Source: an uncultured Prevotella sp. | GTDB taxonomy: Bacteria; Bacteroidota; Bacteroidia; Bacteroidales; Bacteroidaceae | NCBI GenBank assembly: GCA_944320235.1 | Contig: CALUGQ010000005.1 | Location: forward strand, 1-64,000 | Direction: 5' to 3' | Length of the DNA stretch: 64,000 bases | In this document: positions 27,033 to 36,229 of the stretch, in pieces | How the letters are laid out: every line of letters begins with the position of its first letter | Position numbering within the stretch: the stretch's first letter is position 1 | Program-made: the position numbers and the translations under genes | Notes under the pieces: generated by a model | The model's input: only the letters and a program-made list of their open reading frames with translations | Told to the model about the DNA's origin: nothing | Database searches by the model: none

Positions 27033-27782
27033 ATGCACACAGACATCAAGATGCAGGCCATGGTGTTTGCCGCCGGGCTCGGCACGCGGCTGAAACCTCT
27101 CACCGACACCATGCCAAAGGCGATGGTGAGCGTGGGCGGTGAGCCTCTTATCAGGCGCGTGCTGCAAGGCCTGAGCCAAGCCGGGGCAGGGCGGGTGGTG
27201 GTCAACGTACACCACTTCGCCTCGCAGATAACCGGCTATCTTGCCGCCAACGCCAACTTTGGCATGGACATACGCATATCCGACGAGACCGACCGCCTGC
27301 TCGACACCGGTGGCGGATTGCGCAAGGCGGCGCCGCTTTTCTGTCAAGACTCGCCGATACTTATACACAACGTCGACATAATGAGCAACGTCAGCCTGGC
27401 CGGCTTCTACGCCGAAAGCCTCGCTGCCGATGCCACGCTGCTCGTGAGCGAGCGGCAGACAAAGCGCTATCTGCTCTTCTCCGACGACATGAGGCTGGTA
27501 GGCTGGACAAACGTGGAGACGGGTGAAGTGCGCAGCCCCTATGCAGGGATAGACCCGCAGTCATGCCGGATGTACGCCTTTTCAGGCATACACGTGTTTT
27601 CGCCGCGCCTGTTCCCGCTCATGCAGCCTTTCCCCGAGAAGTTTGGCATCATCGACTTTTACCTCGATGTGTGTGCCAAAGCCGACATTCGGGGCTGCCT
27701 GAAGCCCGACTTGAGGCTGCTCGACGTAGGCAAGCTCTCCTCGTTGGCAGAGGCCGAGCGGTTCGCCAGCGGCCTGGTCTGA
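27033..27782 (+). CDS. MurU-like sugar-1-phosphate nucleotidyltransferase
   Basis: About 249 residues of the NTP_transferase family: AMVFAAGLGTRLKPLTDTMP with the nucleotide-binding GxGTRL and K, then GGEPLIRRVL, LDTGGGLRKA, HNVDI (metal-binding Asp) and KFGIIDFYLD. MurU converts MurNAc 1-phosphate to UDP-MurNAc after AmgK; the upstream AmgK-like kinase supports this. The ATG at 27033 is preferred because AAGGAGG (27016-27022) is 10 nt away; the ATG at 27024 overlaps the previous stop but is only 1 nt from that site. Confidence 0.82.
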   Translation: MHTDIKMQAMVFAAGLGTRLKPLTDTMPKAMVSVGGEPLIRRVLQGLSQAGAGRVVVNVHHFASQITGYLAANANFGMDIRISDETDRLLDTGGGLRKAAPLFCQDSPILIHNVDIMSNVSLAGFYAESLAADATLLVSERQTKRYLLFSDDMRLVGWTNVETGEVRSPYAGIDPQSCRMYAFSGIHVFSPRLFPLMQPFPEKFGIIDFYLDVCAKADIRGCLKPDLRLLDVGKLSSLAEAERFASGLV

Positions 27783-27856
27783 CCTGCAGCGCGCCCTTTT
27801 CATGCTGACAGGCAATTAAATCACCCATACAACACGGATGTTTGGAAAATAAATCG

Positions 27857-27864
27857 TAACTTTG
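27857..27864 (+). promoter_or_regulatory. -7 element of guaA
   Basis: TAACTTTG, 48 nt before the guaA ATG. Confidence 0.55.
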
Positions 27865-27912
27865 CGGGCAGATATCCGCGCAGTTACATTCAGACACATT
27901 TATTCATACTAT

Positions 27913-29457
27913 ATGCAACAGAAGATCATTATCCTCGACTTCGGCTCGCAGACCACGCAGCTCATTGGCCGCCGTGTGCGCGAGCTCGACACCTTCTGCG
28001 AAATCATTCCCTACAACAAGTTCCCAACGGACGACCCATCCGTCATCGGCGTCATACTCAGCGGGTCGCCCTATTCGGTGCACGACCCAGAGGCGTTCAG
28101 GGCAGATCTGGGCCAGTTCGTGGGCCGTGTGCCGGTGCTGGGCATCTGTTACGGGGCGCAGTTCATAGCCAACGCCGGAGGCGGGCGGGTGGAAAAGACC
28201 GACACCCGCGAGTATGGCCGCGCCAACCTCCAGTGGTTCGATGCCGCCAACCCGCTCTTCCAGGGCTTCGATGAAGGCTCGCAAGTGTGGATGAGCCATG
28301 GCGACACAATCACCGCGCTGCCCGCCGACTGCCACGTCGTAGCCTCGACAGGGAGCGTGAAGTTCGCCGCCTATGCCAGCGACAAGGCCCCGCTCTGGGC
28401 CGTGCAGTTCCATCCCGAAGTGTTCCACACCACGCAGGGCAAGCTGCTCCTGCGCAACTTCGTGGTCAACATCTGCGGCAGCCGCCAGGAGTGGAGCGCA
28501 GCCTCGTTTGTAGACAGCACCGTGGCGGAGCTGAAGGAGCAGCTGGGCGACGACCGCGTCATCCTCGGCCTGTCGGGCGGGGTAGACTCGTCGGTGTGCG
28601 CCGTGCTCCTCAACAAGGCCATAGGCCACAACCTCACCTGCATCTTCGTTGACCACGGGATGCTCCGCAAGAACGAGTTCACGAAGGTGATGGAGGCATA
28701 CCAGGGCCTGGGGCTCAACGTCATCGGCGTAGATGCGGGCGCGAAGTTCTTCTCGGACCTTGAGGGCGTCACCGACCCCGAGCAGAAGCGCAAGATCATA
28801 GGGCGCGACTTCGTGGAGGTGTTCAACGCCGAGGCCAAGAAGATAACCGACGCCAAGTGGCTCGCCCAGGGCACCATCTACCCCGACCGCATAGAGAGCC
28901 TCAGCATAACGGGCATGGTGATAAAGAGCCACCACAACGTGGGCGGCCTGCCTAAGGACATGCACCTCAAGCTCTGCGAGCCGCTCAAGTGGCTCTTCAA
29001 GGACGAGGTGCGCCGCGTGGGCTACCAGCTCGATATGCCCGAGCGCCTCATAAAGCGCCACCCCTTCCCCGGACCGGGCCTCGCCGTGCGCATACTCGGC
29101 GACATAACGCGCGAGAAAGTGCGCATCCTGCAGGACGCCGACGACATCTACATTGAGAACATGCACAACTACATCTGCCCCGACGGCCAGCCCCTCTACG
29201 ACAAGGTGTGGCAGGCAGGCACCGTGCTCCTCTCCACCATCCGCAGCGTAGGCGTGATGGGCGACGAGCGCACCTACGAGCACCCCGTGGCCCTGCGCGC
29301 CGTGACCAGCACCGACGCCATGACCGCCGACTGGGCGCACCTGCCCTACGACTTCATGGCCAAGGTGTCTAACGAGATAATCAACAAGGTGAAGGGCGTC
29401 AACCGCGTTTGCTACGACATCTCCTCAAAGCCCCCTTCGACGATAGAGTGGGAGTGA
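27913..29457 (+). CDS. guaA: GMP synthase (glutamine-hydrolysing)
   Basis: 514 residues; converts XMP to GMP using glutamine and ATP. The N-terminal class I amidotransferase has the nucleophile in LGICYGAQ (C79) and the HPE of QFHPEVFHT. The ATP pyrophosphatase domain has LSGGVDSSV, and the C-terminal dimerisation domain ends [12 protein letters not shown], the usual end. The ATG at 27913 gives the normal N-terminus ([14 protein letters not shown]). Confidence 0.97.
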   Translation: MQQKIIILDFGSQTTQLIGRRVRELDTFCEIIPYNKFPTDDPSVIGVILSGSPYSVHDPEAFRADLGQFVGRVPVLGICYGAQFIANAGGGRVEKTDTREYGRANLQWFDAANPLFQGFDEGSQVWMSHGDTITALPADCHVVASTGSVKFAAYASDKAPLWAVQFHPEVFHTTQGKLLLRNFVVNICGSRQEWSAASFVDSTVAELKEQLGDDRVILGLSGGVDSSVCAVLLNKAIGHNLTCIFVDHGMLRKNEFTKVMEAYQGLGLNVIGVDAGAKFFSDLEGVTDPEQKRKIIGRDFVEVFNAEAKKITDAKWLAQGTIYPDRIESLSITGMVIKSHHNVGGLPKDMHLKLCEPLKWLFKDEVRRVGYQLDMPERLIKRHPFPGPGLAVRILGDITREKVRILQDADDIYIENMHNYICPDGQPLYDKVWQAGTVLLSTIRSVGVMGDERTYEHPVALRAVTSTDAMTADWAHLPYDFMAKVSNEIINKVKGVNRVCYDISSKPPSTIEWE

Positions 29458-29522
29458 CCGCGGTGCATCCCCGCCAGAGAGCAAGCCGCAGGCTGACAGC
29501 GGGTGGTGAAGCCACAAAATGG

Positions 29523-29563
29523 CGACGTGCCGGCGTAACCATGGAGCCAGCGCCGGCACGTCG
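29523..29563. terminator. hairpin between convergent genes
   Basis: 13-bp arms 29523-29535 and 29551-29563, between guaA and the PL10-CE8 gene. Confidence 0.65.
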
Positions 29564-29599
29564 TCGTCTCTCTCTCCCGAGTGCCGGCAGGCATTGCCG

Positions 29600-31699
29600 T
29601 CAGTAGGCAAGCACCGGCCACAGCTCGCGTATGCGCTTCTCGGGGTCCCACTTGCCGCCGAACGTCCAGCGGGCAGTCACGGCGTGGAACGCCGGGGAGC
29701 CCGGCGCGCTGTCGAGATTGTCCGTGAGCCACCCCGCCTGCCCCCCTTCGCGCGAGCATCCGTAGTAGTAAGTGCGCTGGCCCCAGGGGCAGGGGTCGAG
29801 CACCTTGTCGGTGTATGCGTAGGCAATGTTGGAGTCGATAATCATGTCAGACAGGCGGCAGTTCAGCAGGAAGAACTGCGCGTCGTGGTGGTAGCGGCCC
29901 AGCGGGGTGGGGCGTTTGGCGTCGAATGTTGAGTTGGTGATGACGAGCTTCTTCGACTTGTCGCCGCGCCCATCGTGCCAGATGATGGCCCGCCCGTCGC
30001 CGTAGAATGTACAGCGCGTGGCGTAGCACCACCCGCGGGGGCATAGGAAGTCTACCCCCGGGCATCGCAGCGCGAGGTCGGCGTGGTAATACATCCCGCC
30101 TTCGCCGCGCGCCCAGAGCGCGAGCGCGTCGTTGCCGTCGGCCCATACGTTGCAGTTTGTCACGATGGTGCGCGTGGCCCGTCCGAAGATGGCCATCTGG
30201 TGTGTGGTGGTGTTCTCCACAGTGGTGCCGTAGTTGTTGTACACCGTGAGCCCGCTTATCACGCAATCATCCGCCCCCTCCAGCAGCACTATCACGCCGT
30301 TGCCTACTTCCTTGCCGTTGTGTTCCTTTACCTTGCGCGTCTTGGCCGTCTCGGCGAGCACGATGACGGTGCTGTCGCGCTGCTCGCCCACGAGCACTAT
30401 GTTAGGCCTGTCGATGATTACCTTTTGGTTATACGTTCCTTTCCTTACCAGAATCTTGTACGGCTCTGTGGGTTGGGCAGGTGCTTTCTCGATGGCGGCC
30501 TGTATGCTCTGCCCCGGGTTCACCACGGCGTTGAAGTCGGCCACGTCTTTGGCCGGCTGGCAGAAGGGCCGCATCAGCCCCGTCTCGTTGGCCCCCTTTG
30601 TATGCAGGCTGATGTGTAGCTTGCGGTCGGGGTCGTGCTTCGATGCCCATGCGTCGTACAGCGGGTAGAGCCGCGCGGGCCTGTCGCTGTACCATGAGTA
30701 GCCGTTGCGCCGCTCGGAGCCTATGTCCTCGAGGCGGCGGCGCGGCAGCCCGTCGCGGTCGCAGACGTAAGGCTGGCAGTGCTTCAGGTCGTAGAAGCGG
30801 CCCCACAGCGGCCCGGCTGCCGAGTCGGCCACGAGGCGCGTGTCGCGTGAGCCGCTGCGGCGGCTGCCCGTGCGCACCACCTTGAGCCCCGTGAGCTTGT
30901 GATTGTCAAACCATGCCATGGCTCCGTGCACAGCCCGCTTCACCCGCTCGTCGGGATGCGGCAGGCCCATCAGCAGCTCCACGATGCCTGCGCTCTCAAT
31001 AGGGCAGTACGACGGCAGCTCGTAGGCCCTGGCCGAAGCCGGTGCGAACGTCTCGGGGTCGTGCTGCTGGCACCAGATGGAGGGCTGCCCGTCGGTAGCG
31101 ATCTGCGTCTTCAGTATGCAGTCCACGCCACGGTCGAAGGCCTCCTTGGCCCTGGCCCTCAGTTCCCCGTCGGCTATGTCGCCGCCGTAAGGCTCCTCGC
31201 CGCGCGCTATCCTGTCGAGCAGGCGCATGGTGTTCACCATGGCGTCATCGTTGAAGGTGATGTTCACCTGGTAGCCCCGCGGTGACGGCCAGAACTGAGG
31301 CCAGCCGCCGCTGGCGTACTGCCCGGCGAGCAGGAAGGCGGCTGCGCTGCTGAAGGCGTCGCGGTAGCGCTCGTCGCCCGTGGCTCGGTAGAGGCGGGCC
31401 AGGTAGCCCATTTGCGTCGTCGTGGCCCCGTTGTCTATGGTGGAGTCGTCGCGCCGCCCCTTGTCTGCGGCCACCTTGGCGCGCTCCCCGTCGTCCATGG
31501 GCCGCGCCATGTCTATGTTCTTGGGCCAGCCGCCCGTGGTGCGCTGGTAGAGCAGAATCTGGTCGCCCACGCGGCGAGCCTCCTCTGTCTTGAAAAACTC
31601 GGCCCGTGTCTGTTTCATGACGTTTGGCTTGCGCTGTGCGCAGGCCGTAGCCGCGGCCATCATGGCGCATGCGGCGATGGTTAAGAGTCTTGCTTTCAT
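29600..31699 (-). CDS. pectate lyase PL10 - pectin esterase CE8 fusion
   Basis: 699 residues with a signal peptide (LLTIAACAMMAAATACA). Residues about 30-365 are a PelA-type PL10 lyase (TTGGWPKNIDM, STIDNGATTTQMGYLARL, SGGWPQFWP, NDDAMVNTMRLL). Residues about 395-699 form a beta-helix like CE8 pectin methylesterases (IQAAIEKAP, ILVRKGTYNQKV, VWADGNDALALWARGEGG, and GVDFLCPRGW, which corresponds to the catalytic DFIFG segment). The esterase removes methyl groups so the lyase can cleave homogalacturonan. It is monocistronic, preceded by array locus 5. Confidence 0.85.
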   Translation of the reverse strand: MKARLLTIAACAMMAAATACAQRKPNVMKQTRAEFFKTEEARRVGDQILLYQRTTGGWPKNIDMARPMDDGERAKVAADKGRRDDSTIDNGATTTQMGYLARLYRATGDERYRDAFSSAAAFLLAGQYASGGWPQFWPSPRGYQVNITFNDDAMVNTMRLLDRIARGEEPYGGDIADGELRARAKEAFDRGVDCILKTQIATDGQPSIWCQQHDPETFAPASARAYELPSYCPIESAGIVELLMGLPHPDERVKRAVHGAMAWFDNHKLTGLKVVRTGSRRSGSRDTRLVADSAAGPLWGRFYDLKHCQPYVCDRDGLPRRRLEDIGSERRNGYSWYSDRPARLYPLYDAWASKHDPDRKLHISLHTKGANETGLMRPFCQPAKDVADFNAVVNPGQSIQAAIEKAPAQPTEPYKILVRKGTYNQKVIIDRPNIVLVGEQRDSTVIVLAETAKTRKVKEHNGKEVGNGVIVLLEGADDCVISGLTVYNNYGTTVENTTTHQMAIFGRATRTIVTNCNVWADGNDALALWARGEGGMYYHADLALRCPGVDFLCPRGWCYATRCTFYGDGRAIIWHDGRGDKSKKLVITNSTFDAKRPTPLGRYHHDAQFFLLNCRLSDMIIDSNIAYAYTDKVLDPCPWGQRTYYYGCSREGGQAGWLTDNLDSAPGSPAFHAVTARWTFGGKWDPEKRIRELWPVLAY

Positions 31700-31991
31700 G
31701 CTGTCAGTAATTTTATTGGTAGTTGTTGCGCGTCAATGCCCTTTGTGAGTAAGACGCATGGCGGCGCGTATGGTTTAATCCATATCGCATCAGAGACCAA
31801 AATGATTCCGTACTGCCCGCATGCAGGCCCTGCAATTTGCCAAACATCTTGTTTGTATTGCCTGGCCATGCTTTCCCGGTTGTTTCGGGCAATGACTTCA
31901 TCTTAGGCAAATTGCGGGCATTCATTTGTAAAAACAAATCGGATTTCCGCCCGGTTTGCGCAAAGCCCTGGCTGCCAGTGCGTTGCGAGCC

Positions 31992-32101
31992 GGCTCGTTT
32001 TGCGCTCTGAAACTGCCAGTCTTGCATCCTGAAACAGGCCGTTACGCACAATGAAATAGCCTGTTCCATTGTGCGTAACGGCTGCCTCGGTTTCTTGGAA
32101 A
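31992..32101. repeat. 22-bp periodic array, locus 5
   Basis: Five units, 22 bp apart: 31992 (GGCTCGTTTTG), 32014 (TGCCAGTCTTG), 32036 (AGGCCGTTACG), 32058 (AGCCTGTTCCA), 32080 (GGCTGCCTCGG). GTTACGCACAATG and CATTGTGCGTAAC inside it form a perfect 13-bp inverted repeat centred on one unit. Confidence 0.88.
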
Positions 32102-32248
32102 GGATTTTGTAAACATAGCCGAATGGCGTTTATTGATGCTCCTTTTGAGCCTTTAGTGGCAGCGCCCTGCGCGAAATGGAGTTTGTGAAGAAAACATATG
32201 CGGCACCATTTGGCATATTGCGTAGTGCCAAGGCCGTGTGCCAGTCAT

Positions 32249-32447
32249 TTAACCCAAATCGGTTGTTTGAACGCCTGTCACACTTATAACGCCGCTTGTT
32301 GGCTCTGCGCCCATCTTCCGCACTGCTTACGTCGTCTTGTTTCACGCTTTTTCTCGGTGTAGCCCGCTACATCTTCGGCAATAGCTGGATGCAACCTGCC
32401 TGGCAGCAGCACGAAACCTGAGTGAAGCCTGCGGCCGATTTTGGTTT
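32249..32447. repeat. dispersed ~200-bp element, copy 3
   Basis: Ends AACCCAAATCGG (32251) and its inverse CCGATTTTGGTTT (to 32447). The centre TGTAGCCCGCTACA (32358-32371) is a perfect palindrome. Long identical stretches with copy 1 include GCCGCTTGTTGGCTCT and CACGAAA; the bases flanking TAGCCCGCTA differ from copy 2 but remain paired (TG/CA against CA/TG). The rest of the 31700-32515 spacer apart from array 5 and this element shows nothing that I can name. Confidence 0.72.
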
Positions 32448-32515
32448 GATAACAAAATCTTCATCGTGCCGTGCGCGGCAAGTCAAGACTCCAGCTTCTT
32501 GATTCATGTTCGGTT

Positions 32516-33151
32516 TCAGTATTCGTCAAGCTCAGCCCCGGTGCGCTCCATGATGTTGGCCGCTATGTTGTCGGCGCACTGTATGATGCCCACGAGCGGG
32601 TATTGCTTGTTGGCCACGTCGTATGACCGCGTGTCCTCGAAGCTGTTCAGGTTTATGCCCCACGCCCCCATGTGCCAGCGTATGGCCAGCATCTCGTCGT
32701 CGTACATCTCCAGCCCGGCGCACAGGAGCAGCACCACCGACTTCTCGCCGTGGCCCATGGGGAAGTTCTTGTAGCTCACCTTGTAGCCTTCGCTTTCCTC
32801 CCACATTCCCATCACCTTGCGTTTCTTCACGGCCCGCTTGTATATGTCGGCCTTGCAAACGTCGTGCAGCAGGCTGGCCAGTATCACGCTCTCGCGCTTC
32901 ACCTCGCCGTGGAGCGTAGGCTCAATCTCGGCCAGGTGCTCCCAGAGCAGCAGAGCTGCCCGGCAAGTGTTGAGTGAGTGGCGCGCCAGCCCGCCCTCAA
33001 CGCACAGGTGCTTGGATGCCGAGGCCGGGGCCTCGAAGAAGCCCGACTCCTCAAGGAAGCCTATCACATCGTCCACCCCGTCGCGCCCGGTCGACTTCAG
33101 CAGTTCTATTATCTCCTCCTTCACTTCAGCATTGCTCTTGTTCTCTGCCAT
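32516..33151 (-). CDS. HD-domain protein, probable phosphohydrolase
   Basis: 211 residues. The HD-type metal ligands are visible: H in GGLARHSLNTC, HD in SLLHDVCKADIY, and H in MGHGEKSV with a further H in IRWHMGAWG. Such small HD proteins hydrolyse nucleotides or phosphate esters; the substrate is unknown. The start (33151) is placed at MAENKSNAEVK, preceded by AAGGAAA; longer upstream coding is not convincing. A minus-strand -7 element TATATTTG at 33323-33330 could serve it with a long leader. Confidence 0.75.
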   Translation of the reverse strand: MAENKSNAEVKEEIIELLKSTGRDGVDDVIGFLEESGFFEAPASASKHLCVEGGLARHSLNTCRAALLLWEHLAEIEPTLHGEVKRESVILASLLHDVCKADIYKRAVKKRKVMGMWEESEGYKVSYKNFPMGHGEKSVVLLLCAGLEMYDDEMLAIRWHMGAWGINLNSFEDTRSYDVANKQYPLVGIIQCADNIAANIMERTGAELDEY

Positions 33152-33322
33152 TTTGTTTCCTTTCTTTTCTCTTGTATGGTTCTTCTTGTGTCTGTTTGTC
33201 CGCTTTGCCGGCCCAGGCTGCTCCCACCTTGGCAGGCAGCAGCTCGATTCCTGATACGACATTATTTGCTCTAACGCCCGTTTTGGGTTTTATGCCGTGG
33301 CTAAAGACGGTCTTGGCAAGTG

Positions 33323-33330
33323 CAAATATA
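33323..33330 (-). promoter_or_regulatory. -7 element, probably for the HD-domain gene
   Basis: TATATTTG on the minus strand, about 170 nt upstream of the gene. The rest of the 33152-33600 spacer holds no feature I can support. Confidence 0.4.
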
Positions 33331-33600
33331 GCAACTTTTTTCGCCATGCGCAACGCCATTGCTGATTTTATTTGCCTGCTGCCATGCCAACCATGCGGAA
33401 TCATGCACGAGACAAGCAAAGGGGCAGGGGGAGAAGTGGCAAAGGAAAGTGGCGTAAATCGCCGCGAGCAAGACATTTGTAAATGCAACACAAACCAATA
33501 AACCAACAAACCATATTTTAGTAAGTAGGAGAAAATGATGCATGAAATATTTTGCTGGACAAAACAAAAGCATCATCTTTGCTGCCAAACAAGTCATAAG

Positions 33601-33981
33601 ATGATTACGATATTGGACATAGGGCAATACAACGTGAAACTGAAGGCAACGATACAGCAAACAGGCCGCCTCGGGTTTACGGCAGACACGGCGGACAGGC
33701 TGCACCTCTCTGAAGAAACATACGTGCAGTTTGCCCGCGATGACGAAGGTGAGCGCACCCTCTATATGGTGCTCCACCGCGAGCCCACAGGCAACAGCTT
33801 CCGCGTGATGAAGTCTGGTAAATACTTCTACCTGCCCACAAAGCAGATGTTCGATGCCTTTGGCGAGGACTACGAGAGATATAATATAATGTTCGACCTT
33901 GTGCGCACAGAAAGCCTCGACGCGCAGTTGGGAGGGCAAGTTTACAAGATGTCGAGGCGCATGAAAGAGAGGCCGGCATGA
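33601..33981 (+). CDS. small conserved-looking hypothetical protein
   Basis: 126 residues, soluble, mixed alpha/beta, no signal peptide or membrane segment. It starts ITILDIGQYNVKLKATIQQ and includes VMKSGKYFYLPTKQMFDAFG. I do not recognise the family. A CATCTTTG close to the -7 consensus lies about 15 nt before this ATG, which is why I prefer 33601 to in-frame starts at 33535-33541. It may be co-transcribed with DUF4417 at 34206, but a hairpin separates them. Confidence 0.55.
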   Translation: MITILDIGQYNVKLKATIQQTGRLGFTADTADRLHLSEETYVQFARDDEGERTLYMVLHREPTGNSFRVMKSGKYFYLPTKQMFDAFGEDYERYNIMFDLVRTESLDAQLGGQVYKMSRRMKERPA

Positions 33982-34008
33982 CGAAATGACACATGAAGAG
34001 ACGGAAAA

Positions 34009-34037
34009 GCCCGCGCAATGTGCGAGATTGTGCGGGC
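34009..34037 (+). terminator. stem-loop after the small hypothetical gene
   Basis: GCCCGCGCAAT and ATTGTGCGGGC (11 bp with one G-T pair); no T-tract follows, so it may be a weak terminator or an mRNA stabiliser. Confidence 0.45.
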
Positions 34038-34205
34038 GGGCAGGGTCGAGTTGTTCCCACGGCGAGACCCGAGGTCTCATTTCGCGGCATGGGGAACGGC
34101 AACGACGTTTGCGCTGCAAAGTTAATGAAATTTTGCGGAATGTCCGCCGTTTCTCTTGCCGGAGTGGGAAAGTAAACTTATTTTTAACGTAAAACCATTT
34201 CCCAA

Positions 34206-34937
34206 ATGGCAAAAGAACTTTTACTTTTTGACGATTACCCATGTTCAACGGGCGTGGTTGATTACGTCTCAAGGCACGAGACACAGGTCAAGAGAAGCAA
34301 GTGCAACTATCGGAAGCGCATAGACAATGCTTTGCAGCGGGTTTGCAAGTTTGACTTGATGCAGGCAAACGCCGCCATGCCAACGCTCCGTCCATATGAG
34401 ATTGAGAGCGCACCAAAGGCGCTCGTGCCTTACAATGTTTGGCGGAGCGGCAGCGCCAAGGGCGATTGCGTACACTTTTTCGTCAGCGATTATATGTTCA
34501 TCGGCTTGCTTAATGCTTCTGACGATGAGCTGCGCGAGCTTGCCGAAGCCCGCTTTGTGATAAGTCCCGACTTCTCGCAATACGCCGACATGACCCCGGG
34601 GCAGCGTCGGCACAACTGTCTGCTCAACCGCTTGGTGGCGGCGCGGATGCAAAGCCTCGGCGTGAACATCATCGTCAACGCCACTTGGTCAACGCCCGAC
34701 AGCTTCGCGTATTGCTTCGACGGCATCCCCACCGGTTGCGCAATAGCCATAAACAGCATGGGAGTGAACAAGCATGATGTGTCAAAATATCTTTGGCGGC
34801 AAGGCTATGCCGAGGCCATCAGGAGGCTCAATCCATGCCGGATACTACGCTACGGACCGAAGATGGGTGGGGAACTTGAGGGCATATCAACGTATTACGA
34901 AAACAACCACTTAAACAGAATGCGCAATGGGAGGTAA
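34206..34937 (+). CDS. DUF4417 protein
   Basis: 243 residues matching the DUF4417 pattern: FFVSDYMFIGLLN, VISPDFSQYADMTPGQRRHN, the segment NIIVNATWSTPDSFAYCFDGIP, and the end MGGELEGISTYYENNHL. This family is frequent in phages and mobile elements and is of unknown function. The local base composition is more A/T-rich than the neighbours (for example CTTTTACTTTTTGACGATTAC near the start), consistent with acquisition. No integrase or other phage gene is nearby, so it appears to be a lone insertion. Confidence 0.72.
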   Translation: MAKELLLFDDYPCSTGVVDYVSRHETQVKRSKCNYRKRIDNALQRVCKFDLMQANAAMPTLRPYEIESAPKALVPYNVWRSGSAKGDCVHFFVSDYMFIGLLNASDDELRELAEARFVISPDFSQYADMTPGQRRHNCLLNRLVAARMQSLGVNIIVNATWSTPDSFAYCFDGIPTGCAIAINSMGVNKHDVSKYLWRQGYAEAIRRLNPCRILRYGPKMGGELEGISTYYENNHLNRMRNGR

Positions 34938-35022
34938 TGGGAGCTTTTTGAAAAGAGCCGCATATAAATGGCGCACGGAGGTGATGGACGACTGGGGCGA
35001 GCGCTGGGGATGGCTGAAGTGA
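34927..35022 (+). CDS. 31-residue small protein after DUF4417
   Basis: An ATG inside the end of the DUF4417 gene opens a 31-codon frame ending WGERWGWLK. It is Trp-rich and basic/acidic, with a terminator directly after it, so the frame is within the transcript. It may be a separate small gene or the displaced C-terminus of DUF4417; similar Trp-rich tails occur near such proteins, as far as I recall. Confidence 0.4.
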   Translation: MGGNGSFLKRAAYKWRTEVMDDWGERWGWLK

Positions 35023-35032
35023 ATAAAAAAAT

Positions 35033-35071
35033 AAGGGTTAAGAAGCTGTTTTTCCTTGATTCTTAACCCTT
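35033..35071. terminator. bidirectional terminator
   Basis: AAGGGTTAAGAA (35033-35044) pairs with TTCTTAACCCTT (35060-35071); an A-run precedes it, giving a T-run for minus-strand transcripts. Confidence 0.75.
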
Positions 35072-35209
35072 GATCATTGTCTTTTCTCGTGCTCAATTGC
35101 GTGCGCATGGCGCATGGTGCTGGCAGAGAGGGGCCGTTCGCCATGCCGCCGCGCCAATGGGGCGGGCCAGGGCTCTGCCGCAGGCCTGCAATGCAGTTTG
35201 TCCTGTCGG

Positions 35210-35791
35210 TCATTCGTGCGCAGCCTCGTGGATGCTCTTTATCACCCTGGCCGGCACTCCGCCGACAATCATGTCGGCAGGAACGTCTTTCGCCACCACG
35301 GCCCCGGCGGCAATGATGGCGTTGTCGCCGATGGTGACACCCGGGAGCACTGTGACGTGAGCCCCCATCCACACGCCCCGGCCTATCCTTATGGGCGCGT
35401 GGGTCATGTTGGGGCGGTCGGCCGGGGCGAAGCCATGGTTGAGCGTGGCCAGCATGGAGCCGGGGCCTATGAGGCAGTTGTCGCCGATGAAGATGCCGCC
35501 CTGGTCCTGGAACTGGCAGCAGGAGTTTATGAACACGTTCTTGCCGAGGTGGATGTTCTTGCCGAAGTCGGTGTAGAAAGGCGGGAACATGCGGAACGAG
35601 GGGTCAACATCCGTGGCGGTTATGCGGCTGAAGAGGTAGACAATCTCCTCGTCAGTGTGGTAGTTCGTGTTAAGGTCCATGAGCAGCCGCCGTGTCTCGG
35701 CGCTCTGCTTGCGCATGAATGTTATCATCTCCGTGCCCTCGAGCGGCTGCCCGTCGGCAATCATCTGCTGGAATTTCTCCACTGTCATCAT
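35210..35791 (-). CDS. maltose/galactoside-type O-acetyltransferase
   Basis: 193 residues: an N-terminal helical segment ([20 protein letters not shown]) and a left-handed beta-helix of hexapeptide repeats ([50 protein letters not shown]). The catalytic His is in ATLNHG. It transfers acetyl from acetyl-CoA to a sugar hydroxyl. Its start overlaps the stop of the TIGR04076 gene (ATGA), so the two form an operon. Confidence 0.85.
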   Translation of the reverse strand: MMTVEKFQQMIADGQPLEGTEMITFMRKQSAETRRLLMDLNTNYHTDEEIVYLFSRITATDVDPSFRMFPPFYTDFGKNIHLGKNVFINSCCQFQDQGGIFIGDNCLIGPGSMLATLNHGFAPADRPNMTHAPIRIGRGVWMGAHVTVLPGVTIGDNAIIAAGAVVAKDVPADMIVGGVPARVIKSIHEAAHE

Positions 35792-36141
35792 GCCTTGCGC
35801 CCTCCTTGTGCATCCAGTTCGGGGTTGGGAATGTCCTCGTCGGTGGCTTCGAGCTTGAAGTAAACGGGGCGGAATCCGTCGTTGCAGCAGGCGATGGCGG
35901 TGCGGGGATGGCGGCACCAGTTGTCGAAGAAGAAGCTCTCCGCACCGTTTTGCAGGGCGAAAATGTACTGGTGCATGCACTTCCACGCCGTGTTGCACAG
36001 GCCGGGCGGGCAGTCCACCCCGGCGTAGAACACCTGGCCCTCCTTCAGGCGGGCGCAGGGGCCGAGGCCGGGGCAGCCGTATTCTTTGGCGAGGTCTTCC
36101 TTAACCTCGCGCTTCAATACCGTGATCTTGACTTTTTTCAT
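35788..36141 (-). CDS. TIGR04076 family protein
   Basis: 117 residues. [19 protein letters not shown] at the start, then [31 protein letters not shown] and [20 protein letters not shown], a cysteine-rich pattern of the TIGR04076 family of unknown function. The cysteines may bind a metal. The start is placed at the Met before KKVKITV; an earlier in-frame Met lies inside the promoter. First gene of the operon with the acetyltransferase. Confidence 0.75.
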   Translation of the reverse strand: MKKVKITVLKREVKEDLAKEYGCPGLGPCARLKEGQVFYAGVDCPPGLCNTAWKCMHQYIFALQNGAESFFFDNWCRHPRTAIACCNDGFRPVYFKLEATDEDIPNPELDAQGGRKA

Positions 36142-36168
36142 TGCGTTGTGGTTTTGGGTTTTGTCTTT

Positions 36169-36176
36169 GCAAAGGT
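36169..36176 (-). promoter_or_regulatory. -7 element of the TIGR04076 operon
   Basis: TACCTTTG on the minus strand, about 28 nt upstream of the start. Confidence 0.6.
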
Positions 36177-36229
36177 ACGCATAGAGCCGTTTCAAACTGC
36201 AAAACGAATTACTGAAACAGTTACCAGTA

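Noticed and set aside
31992-32101. CRISPR array
   Set aside because: Period is 22 bp with degenerate units and no unique ~30-bp spacers, and no cas genes are present in the window.
34206-35022. Prophage remnant
   Set aside because: Only one phage-type family is seen; no integrase, structural gene or attachment repeats flank it.
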